Positions 56,350-64,000 of a stretch of DNA of 64,000 nt are shown in pieces. Made by a program: the position numbers and the translations under genes. The DNA is taken from positions 69,781,522-69,845,521 of the forward strand of contig CM070877.1 of NCBI GenBank assembly GCA_036365515.1, given 5' to 3'. The notes beneath the pieces are model-generated. The model was not told the DNA's origin. It worked only from the letters and a program-made list of their open reading frames with translations, and searched no databases. The stretch is from Torymus aiolomorphi. Taxonomy: Eukaryota > Arthropoda > Insecta > Hymenoptera > Torymidae. Positions within the stretch are counted from its first letter, which is position 1. Every line of letters begins with the position of its first letter.

Positions 56350-57337
56350 TAGGGACTCGCCACAAAAGGACCGTGTCATGCCGTGCCGTCGCCGCCCGGG
56401 CCGCCCCGTGCCATAGCGTGCCGAGCGCTTTTCGGATCGGAGTGCGCCGTCTATCAAGAGTATTGCTTCCGTGCTCCAAGCCCTTTTGGACATATGAGTT
56501 TGCCATCTGCAATCTTTGTTTATGACGAAAAAAATCAAGCATAGCCTGGATTGCTCCGAAATGTTCTACAGGTAAAATCATTGTTAAATCATTGTAAATT
56601 TTGCTAATGTCAACATTATGTTAATTTTACGGTGTTATAACACTTTTTTTCTTGTTTAATAGCATGGAATAGCATAGATTAAAATAAAAAAGCAACTCTT
56701 AACCTACTGTATGTCACATGGAACTGTTGTGTCCTCGTTTGTAAAAAAATAAATAATAATTTAATAAATTAATTATTAATAATTATTATTAATTATTTAA
56801 TTTAATTTAATAATAATAATTTGTAATAAAATATATTATTGTTCATGTTTTAGTAGATACTGTTACGAGTGAGCTTTTTTAAACCATCATCTCCTGAGTT
56901 TTTTTTCTTTTTTTTTTTAATATTCTAGCTATTATCAATAACGATACTGCTGTCACATGTAGTTTACAACACGTTAACATTTTTTCCATTTTACTTTGGT
57001 CCATTCTGTAAATTAATTATTAAACAGTATTAAACAAATAAAAGTGTTATAACACCGTAAAATTAACATAATGTTGACATTAGCAAAATTTACAATTATT
57101 TAACAATGATTTTACCTGCAGAATATTTCGGAGCAATCCAGGCTATGCTTGATTTTTTTCGTCATAAACAAAGATTGCAGATGGCAAACTCATATGTCCA
57201 AAAGGGCTTGGAGCACGGAAGCAATACTCTTGATAGACGGCGCACTCCGATTCGAAAAGCGCTCGGCACGCTATGGCACGGGGCGGCCCGGGCGGCGACG
57301 GCACGGCAAGGCACGGTCCATTTGTGGCGAGTCCCTA
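56350..57337. mobile_element. 988-bp element with 300-bp TIRs and AGGG duplication
   Basis: It starts TAGGGACTCGCCACAAA and ends with the inverse. The arms are about 310 bp each (56350-56660 and 57030-57337) and nearly identical. AGGG flanks both sides (56346-56349 and 57338-57341). Both arms keep the same open frame of about 75 codons (ILPVEHFGAIQAMLDFFRHK ... on minus, ILPAEYFGAIQAMLDFFRHK on plus). The 370-bp middle is AT-rich and empty. A 4-bp duplication fits Sola or Chapaev types, which is only a guess. Confidence 0.85.
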
Positions 57338-57439
57338 AGGGCTCTTGTACGAATGAAAAAACACGGCGGAATAAAGCGTACAGACCTTCGCACGCTAAAA
57401 GAATAGCGATATGGAAATAAGAGTCGTATTCCGAATGTG

Positions 57440-58590
57440 GAAACTCGGGTACGGGGGGGTTGCTCTACAGTGATATACGTAGATGCGTATTTATCGCGTA
57501 TCGGCAAACGAGCATTGCGAGCTGACTACAATGTTTTTAGGAAGTTTAGTACAAATGTCAAAATTCAATGCTGTAATAAATTCGGGAACTTTTAAGTATA
57601 TTAGTGAAAAATATGTAAATAAGAGTGATTTCTTTTTCTCTACAACAATAAACGGTAATAACGAAAAAGAATTAATATTAAAAGATGCGAAAATGTCACA
57701 AATTTGTAAATTCAGCAATATAATAAATACAAAAACTTTGAAATCCCAATAAAAAACTATGAGTGAATTTTTATTACTCTATAACGAACAATAATAAACA
57801 TTAAAATATTTTTCATTTTTTCACACAGTAAATTGAATTTTGAGAAAAGAATCAACAAAGTAAAGAAAAAAATTAAATCATAAATTCTAATAATCAATAT
57901 CTAAATCATTTCTTCAAAATATATTTTTAAAATAAATATTTATTTTCTTTATTTAAATATACTTAAATTTTCTTAAATCAAGTAAAATTTTCTTCTTTTA
58001 AATAAATAATTACTTGTTTCAAAAAACAAATTTTTAGAAAATGATTTAAATAAACAAACTAGAAGTTTTTTCTCGGTGTTAGTTAATTCATTTTATTAGT
58101 TTTTGACTAATAGAATGCATTACCTTTCAATATATTTACAACGTATGAAAAAAACGTAAAAATATTTTAATGTTTATCTTTTTTTGTTGTAGAGTAAAAC
58201 AAATTATCTCATAGTTTTTTATTGCGACACAAAAGTTTATGTATTCATTATATGGCTGTATTTTCACATTGTCTATACCTATGTTATCAAAACTTTTAAT
58301 GTTCATACTTTTTCGTTATTATTGTTTATCGTTATAGAGTAAAAAAAAAATCACTCATAGTGATATGTTTTATTCCCTGCGATATAAAGGTTTTAGGATT
58401 CATTATATCGCTGAATTTTTACATATGTACGATATATGATATAAAGGTTTTCGAATTCATTATATCGCTGGATTTTCACATTTGTACGATACATCCTAAA
58501 AACATTGTAGTCAATTCGCCATACTCGTTTGCCGATACGCGATACACACGCATCTCCGTATACCACTGCAGAGCAATCCCCCGGAGTTTC
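57440..58590. mobile_element. Inverted-repeat element, arms about 150 bp
   Basis: The left arm (57440-57590) and right arm (58445-58590, inverted) share TATCGCGTATCGGCAAACGA and GACTACAATGTTTTTAGGA. Near the right arm a 57-bp unit (ATATAAAGGTTTT(A/C)GGATTC-type) is tandemly doubled (58380-58493). The core is AT-rich. Frames crossing it have no domain. Ends and target duplication are not resolved. Confidence 0.7.
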
Positions 58591-58874
58591 AGAACGGTAT
58601 GTTAAATGATAAAGCGCTCCGAAATGTGTAACCAACCACGTTCATGCAAATACCAGTTCTTATGTCTGAACCTCTGTCGACGATCGTCAACGGTCGGTCA
58701 TACCCATGGTCATTCCCAGCAAATTAAGGATTATTTACAACGTCCAGTTTGTCTTAATTACGGAACATTCCGTAACCTCATAGCACCGGAAAGATAATTT
58801 TGAAGCGATCCAAAAAGTCGAACCGCAGTTTCCGCATTTCGGAATACGCGCAAGAAATAGCATTGAAAAAAAAA

Positions 58875-58931
<57 letters not shown>

Positions 58932-59690
58932 CACTAGGGGATACCCCCCTGCTCGCTCCGCTCGCCAACCAACATTAGTAAGTGGACTTTTTATTTATCA
59001 GTTTCTATTCTAAAATTAAAAAAAATAGTAGAGATTATTATATAGATATTATTAAAAATAAGTAAGGATCATAAGTCTTTATCTAAAAAAAAATTTAACA
59101 CACGAGCATAGGCATCACAGTTTCTAGGAGTGAGGTTATGTGATATTTTCGACCCTGAAATCAAAGATTAAGTACAAATAACTTTCTGTACGGTATGTGG
59201 AAAAATTGTATATTGCCTTCGGTAGCAATGAGGACCACGAACGCACGCGAGTTGGGCCTTCGCTTCGCTTGATCCTGAAATTATGGATAAACACAAATAA
59301 CTTTCTGTACGACATATGAGGAAATTATATATCTCTAGGTAAAGGTAATATATGGACTGAACAGTGACAGAGACTCTATATAATATATAGAGATATAAAA
59401 AGTCTATCTTTTCCACGCCACCCGAGAGGTAGATAGATAGGCACGTTTTTTTTATAGTGGTTTCCCCATTTTTTACTATCTTTGAATTAATTTTCCATTA
59501 AATATGTCATTTTTTGTTTTCATAATAAAAAGTTAGTAAAAAAAGACCTGTTCCTCTGTTAAAACTGTATAATTTTCAAGTATTACTTTTATTCTATTAA
59601 ATAAACATATGTTATATTTTTAAACATTTTTATAGTTATTTAAATAACATAAATTTTAAGCTTGAAAGTCATTCAAAGCTTTTGAACTTC
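58591..59690. other. Non-coding, GT microsatellite and short repeats
   Basis: A GT run lies at 58885-58926, bordered by AT repeats. ACAAATAACTTTCTGTACG occurs at about 59173 and 59294, so a 120-bp direct repeat exists there. I see no genes. Confidence 0.6.
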
Positions 59691-60215
59691 ATATTGATTT
59701 CAAAGGTCGCTCAAAGTATGACGCTAAAAATATTAATTATGAAGGTTGCTGAAAGCAGACCGAAACTTAAATCGAAACCGTTGTTGAGTTCTAAACGTAG
59801 ATCGATTTTGAAGGTTAAACAAAAGAAAGTTAAGTCATTGAAAATATATTAATTTTAAAAGTTGTTGAAAGCTAATCAATTTTGGAGGTCTGAATACTGA
59901 CATGTATATGTCAGACCTATTTTGAAGGTCGCTGATAGCAGACCGATTTTGAAGGTCGCTGATGGCAGACCGATTTTTGAAAGCCAATCAATTTTGGAGG
60001 TCTGATAGCAGACCGATTTTGAAGGTCGCTGATAACAGACTGGTTTTAAAGATCGTTGATAGGAGACTAATTTTAAAGGTCTCTGATAGCAGTCCGATTG
60101 TAAAAACATTTTTTAATAATGTCGTCGATAGCAGACCAATTAAGACATTTTTTAATACATTTTTTTTAATTTAAAAGTCAATAATAGTAGACCAATTTTG
60201 AAGGTCGCTGAAAGC
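59690..60215. repeat. Minisatellite, 27-29 bp unit
   Basis: The unit reads about GATAGCAGACCGATTTTGA plus AGGTCGCT. Roughly ten copies are seen, most regular from 59915 to 60095, and degenerate copies extend to both sides. A dyad CTGACATGTATATGTCAG sits at about 59896. Frames translating it (SVCYQRPLKL-type strings) are repeat products. Confidence 0.85.
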
Positions 60216-60222
60216 AGACCAA

Positions 60223-60790
60223 TTATCTACTAAGATTTTCAATTAGATTTTTTATATAATTTAAATTATATTCTTTCAATGTCTCCTCTAAATATTCATT
60301 ATACTTATTTGCTTCCTTTATATTTTCTTCTATTTTTGTATTTAATTCGGACAGTCGATTTTCTTCTTCCAATGTATACACTTCTACATATTTTTTTTTT
60401 CTGGATCCCATAATACTGGAAATTCTGTTTTATTTTGGTTTAAATGATTATTGTATTCATCGATTAAATTGTTCATATAATTATTGTCCTCGTGGTCATG
60501 TTCTAACAACTGTTTATTTAAATCGTCTAAAATTTGAGCTTGTTCAATGGTGTGAACTTCTATAAATTTTTTTTCTTTTGGATCCCAACGGATTGGTATT
60601 GGTTTTACATCACCTTGATATTGCCATGTTTTTTAATTTAATATACCTTGAATTAATATAAATATTATAAAAAATAATTTGTAATTTTATTACATAATAA
60701 ATATAAGAATAATTATAATTGTTCATCAAAAATTTCTTTCCACGCAATATTAATAATTTCCTCTGTATTTTCCGAATCATTTTGAATAAA
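60223..60790 (-). pseudogene. Unknown coding remnant with an internal protein repeat
   Basis: On the minus strand a Glu/Asn-rich protein can be followed. FIQNDSENTEEIINIAWKEI ends in a stop near 60720. Further on come IPIRWDPKEKKFIEVHTIEQ and, about 60 residues later, LWDPEKKKYVEVYTLEEENR (after a frame slip in an A-run near 60400), ending at 60223. The two WDP..KK..EV.T blocks are clearly related, so the protein had an internal duplication. It lies directly downstream of a Helitron helicase fragment in the same orientation. I do not recognise the family. Confidence 0.45.
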
Positions 60791-60812
60791 TATATTATTA
60801 GGATTCCTACAT

Positions 60813-61559
60813 CTATAGTCTAGTTATTTTTAATCGCGTTCCATTGCATAGACCTTTATTTATACTTAAGTTTCTTATTAACATTACTATCGCATTAATT
60901 TTCAATTTAATTTATGTGGAGGTAAACCTTCACGAATATTATGCAAATATTCAATAGGAAAATTTATGTAAATATTATCATCTGATAGATCAACACCTTT
61001 ATATGTAGCAGTATCTATACTATAATAAGTCATTTCATCACTATCGATCAATTTTAATATTTTATTATTCAGAATAGTTGAATCTTCATTATGAGACGTT
61101 AAAATGACACTATTCATAGATAACTTATAATTTATATCTTTATATATATCCAAACAAACATCGTCAGTTTTCCAACTGTTTGGTACTTTGAATGGATTAA
61201 TTATTCCCTCTCCAATATCTAATAAAAATAAAGCGAATTCTTCATTGTTAGAACGAATATTTTTTTTTAACTTCATTATATTCAAAAGTGGCCAAATATC
61301 TGAATATTTTATTGTTTCTTGTACAATCGAGTTTCTACAACCGTTTTTAATAACTGGAAGAATTTGCCGAAAATCTCCTCCTAATCCAATTCATTTCCCC
61401 CCCAATGGTAAATTATTATTACAAACATCTCTTAATGTTTTATCTACAATGTCTAAAGCTTTTTTTGGTATCATTGATGCTTCATCCCAAATTATTGCAT
61501 CTACTTCCCGTAATTTTTTCTTATCAGAGTCTAATTTTAAAAATGCACTTTCTATACTT
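60813..61559 (-). pseudogene. Helitron PIF1-like helicase, C-terminal part
   Basis: Motifs appear in order on the minus strand: VDAIIWDEASMIPKKALDIV (Walker B with DEA), LRDVCNNNLPLGGK, a TGA, LGGDFRQILPVIKNG, then MKLKKNIRS and INFPIEYLHNIREGLPPHKLN. A frame change near 60900 leads to NKGLCNGTRLKITRL and a stop at 60815-60813. These are the helicase motifs of Helitron Rep-Hel proteins, which unwind DNA during rolling-circle transposition. The 5' side is cut at 61559 by the LTR of copy B, and Walker A and Rep are beyond the window or lost. Confidence 0.85.
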
Positions 61560-62639
61560 TGTAACGGGATGGCTAGTGGGGGAAAATCCCAACAAGCCAC
61601 AGGCCAGCGATGCCCTAGAACACGGTGCCGCGGGTGTCAGACTAAAATGACTTGCCCGGGGATCTGCTCCTGGAATCCCGAAAACAACGCGAAGATCGCA
61701 CACGAACTTCGCTTTCCAACTAATTGGATCGCTGAGTGAAAAGCGCGCGCTCGAAGAGTAAAGCGCGCGGCCGCTATGCTCAGATATGAAAACGACCGGC
61801 GGAGTCGTTTTCCCGCGGAGGCGGCGGTATCCGGGAGAAGGACAGGTTGTAATGAACAACGCGACGAGTAACTAGATATCACAATATATTTACAATCACT
61901 AATCTCTACAAGCACAACGCACGTGCTGATTAGAACAAAGAGTTAGTTCGCGCGCGACCGTTAATATTCAAACGCGCGAACTACACGGCGCGCGGCGAAG
62001 CTGCTAATTTCGCGCGCGATGTTAAAGTACGGCGGGCTGGCACACACCCCCACGTACACGGCACAGAAGGCTTGCACGGGGCGATTTCCGTGCGAGCCTT
62101 TACAATGAACCCGCGAGAAGAGAGTAGAAAACTTACGTTAGGAAGGAGCAGCCGGTGCACTCGACTCTCTCTCTCGCTCCCTGTCGTTCGCACAGCAGTT
62201 GCGCTCTCTCTCTCTCGCGCGCTGTATTGGGTCGGCAGGCGGGCTGGCTGCCCGCTCCTCGCTCGCAGTCTCGTTCTGCTCGTAGCACACGCTACGCGGT
62301 ATCTCTCTCTCTGTCTCTCTTGTGTGCGCCTCCACTATTTGCGGCGCCTCCACTACGCTCGCGGGGTCTCACAAAACGATAGGACGGCGCGGACAAGTAA
62401 ACTCACGAAGACACGGAGGAGATCCTACTTGCGCGACGGCAGACACGAAGATGGCTCCCTTTTCTCGCGGGAACAGGTTAGCAGCTTCGCGACGGATGAC
62501 GGGCATTTTACGCGTCGCGAGACCGATTCGCTACGCGCGACGCGCCTCGATTCGGCTGCGCAGGAGTTGCGCGCGCGCGCTCACTACCTTCGCGCGGTAG
62601 ATTAGAATCGCGGCTAGACACGCGTTACACCCCCCCGCC
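61560..62639 (-). repeat. 3' LTR of Gypsy copy B (minus strand)
   Basis: This 1,080-bp repeat is delimited on plus by TGTAACGGGATGG and CACGCGTTACA, and is homologous to 32835-33811 in reverse. It is about 100 bp longer than copy A. It holds the same GTAAGT donor (62136-62131). It has landed inside the Helitron helicase. Confidence 0.88.
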
Positions 62640-62782
62640 AGACGCTGCTTAGGGGACCGTGAGCAGCTCTGCTAATCATGGCCGTCGTCGTACCTACTAA
62701 TATGGTAGTAATGATTAGGAGAAGGAGGTTCGGAAAGGAATATTGCAGAATCGGAGTCACCGGTTTTTCTTTTTAATTTTTA

Positions 62783-63784
62783 TTAAAAAAAAAATATATA
62801 AAAAAAAACTTCAGGGCCTCTCCCCTCTTCAACTGGCCCGGAAATACGATCGGCGCCCCTTGTGACGGCTTGGTTGGGGCAATGTTTAGACTTTTTCACC
62901 CCAAGCTCGCCACACATGAAGCACCGGGGGATCGCGTTACTGTCGAGCGCATCCCGGGCCGCTCGCTCTTCTTCGAGCGCCCTCCTAAGGCGCTCTTCTT
63001 CTTTTTGGAGACGGCGCTGGGCCTCTTCCTTGACCCGGCGCGCCGTCTCCTCCGCCTTTTCCCTGGCTCGCCTGGCCTCTTCCATGCGCTCCTGCGCACG
63101 AGCCAGGCGAGCCTCCTCCGCCTTTTGGAAGGCTGGGCGGCGCAGCCTGGTGGCCCTGGCCTCTGCGGCGGCCGCGAGCTCTTCGCGCCGGCCTTGGGCC
63201 ATTCCGACCCATTTGCCGGCTTGCCGCTCGCCGGCCTTACCGTGGCACTGGAGAAAGACCTCCAGTGCGGCCAGGGCAGCGTCCTCCGCAGCGCGCGAGG
63301 ACTTGCTGAGGCGCCGCACTTCCTCGAGGGCCTTCTCCACTGGGACCCAGGCCGCACCGACTTCATCACTCGGTGCCCACTTGGGGGCCTGGGTCGGAGA
63401 ACTCTCTTTACTTTCTTCGTCGGCCCGAGCCGCGCCGGCGTTTCCTTCCGGCGCCATCTCTGAGGCTCGGACCGACGCCTCTTGCGAAAGCCGTTCTTCC
63501 CGGCTTTCCTGCTGCTCCTTCGGAGGACGCGGTCGCCGAAGCGGACTGGGACCAGCCTCTGCCCAGGCCGGCTCCGAAGGTCCCTTTCTTGGCTTCGGCG
63601 CCTCTATCTCCTCGATCATGACGGTGGAGGGCTCTTCCACTGGCTGGGGTGCCAGTATCACAGCGTCGATGCCCTCCACGACCTGCTCCAAAAAATCGAT
63701 GACGGCGGGGTCAGGATTGCACTGGATTAATCCAGCGATCACCTTCTTCGCCGTCTCCGCTATTTCGGGAGTCAGGCCTTGCAT
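62783..63784 (-). CDS. Intact 3' ORF, coiled coil with C-terminal Cys motif
   Basis: This 333-codon frame has no lesion. The start MQGLTPEIAETAKKVIAGLI is chosen because the ATG lies five bases after a splice-acceptor-like TTACCTGTTTCAG and is shared with copy A. Layout: N-terminal helical part (residues 1-50), an acidic and Pro-rich linker (50-150), a long Ala/Arg/Glu coiled coil (about 160-285), then CFMCGELGVKKSKHC. This resembles a CCHC knuckle, but the His position holds Val and the last spacing is one residue long. The last residues (VFFYIFFF) come from an A-run and may be noise. The family is unknown. It occupies the env position of a Gypsy element, but has no signal peptide or transmembrane span. 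Confidence 0.7.
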   Translation of the reverse strand: MQGLTPEIAETAKKVIAGLIQCNPDPAVIDFLEQVVEGIDAVILAPQPVEEPSTVMIEEIEAPKPRKGPSEPAWAEAGPSPLRRPRPPKEQQESREERLSQEASVRASEMAPEGNAGAARADEESKESSPTQAPKWAPSDEVGAAWVPVEKALEEVRRLSKSSRAAEDAALAALEVFLQCHGKAGERQAGKWVGMAQGRREELAAAAEARATRLRRPAFQKAEEARLARAQERMEEARRAREKAEETARRVKEEAQRRLQKEEERLRRALEEERAARDALDSNAIPRCFMCGELGVKKSKHCPNQAVTRGADRISGPVEEGRGPEVFFYIFFF

Positions 63785-64000
63785 GTCCTGAAACAGGTAA
63801 ATCGATCCCGGGGAGGAGTGAGATTGAGGACTGGAAAATTAAGACGAACACAGGTTAGTACGTACGACACAAGTTGGACGGCACAATTATTGCTTTTTAT
63901 ACGCTCGGGTTCTACGAGGACTAATTAGTCCGGCATCAGCAGGTACGGGCTTCTTCTTCGAACCCTTTGGCCTCCCTGGGCCTCGCTTGGATTCTGTTGG
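63785..64000 (-). other. Sequence upstream of the 3' ORF, copy B
   Basis: It matches 31458-31674 of copy A in reverse, with TATAAAAAGC (63900-63891), a TTTTCCAG acceptor-like site near 63833 and the final TTTCAG at 63793-63788. The element continues past the window edge, so its pol cannot be examined. Confidence 0.7.

Noticed and set aside
59876..60174. Short frames over the minisatellite
   Set aside because: Residue pattern repeats with the 27-29 bp unit on both strands.
62862..63791. 309-codon plus-strand frame
   Set aside because: It is antisense to the 333-codon ORF and mirrors its codon bias (Ser/Ala-rich); the minus-strand protein is the one shared with copy A and has the Cys motif.

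Overview
The window is a piece of a eukaryotic, very probably insect, genome made almost entirely of transposable elements in many stages of decay. The arthropod assignment rests on the mixture of families: a BEL/Pao retrotransposon, an LOA-type LINE with an RNase H domain, a Gypsy element carrying a baculovirus-F-like envelope, PIF/Harbinger with a MADF-domain partner, a Helitron helicase, many palindromic MITEs and long CT, TA and TG microsatellites. No bacterial features are present (no operons, no Shine-Dalgarno-led genes, no CRISPR). I cannot name the species; a hymenopteran is a reasonable guess but is inference.

Layout. 1-1100: short decayed repeats. 1110-9082: a BEL/Pao element with both LTRs, a tRNA-Tyr primer site and a 5-bp target duplication, but a broken pol. 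9284-12122: two LINE fragments facing each other across microsatellites. 12600-14830: GC-rich sequence with a gag-like zinc knuckle and dinucleotide repeats. 14830-17990: AT-rich non-coding repeats. 18000-20173: a decayed multi-exon or multi-block gene of a DDE-like family, hit by a 191-bp MITE and by a second insertion. 20272-25531: a nearly full-length LOA LINE with a few lesions. 25700-26830: a BEL integrase scrap, a foldback element enclosing a tRNA-like sequence, and a tandem duplication. 27690-33811: a Gypsy element with a Q-rich gag, protease, reverse transcriptase, integrase, an additional 3' coiled-coil ORF and the 3' LTR.

34891-37927: on the minus strand, an errantivirus-like LTR plus envelope remnant. 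38863-38949: a hairpin resembling a microRNA precursor. 39600-40830: a possible small spliced gene. 40930-47420: tandem repeats, a 151-bp satellite, a TA-flanked MITE, a 1-kb TTAA-flanked palindrome and a long TA microsatellite. 47968-49470: a solo LTR with a 4-bp target duplication. 49599-55448: two copies of a 361-365 bp foldback MITE flank a Harbinger region in which a LINE has landed inside a MADF gene. 55449-58590: three inverted-repeat elements. 58600-60210: minisatellites. 60223-61559: a Helitron helicase remnant and an unknown coding piece, cut by a second copy of the 27690-33811 LTR family on the minus strand (61560-64000), whose 333-codon 3' ORF is intact.

The main biological point is that last family. 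Two copies share a splice donor inside the LTR and a splice acceptor directly before a third, coiled-coil ORF, an arrangement that fits expression from a spliced subgenomic RNA. In copy A, most in-frame stops sit where glutamine codons are expected, and in one place copy B proves it. No confident, intact host protein-coding gene is visible in the 64 kb.
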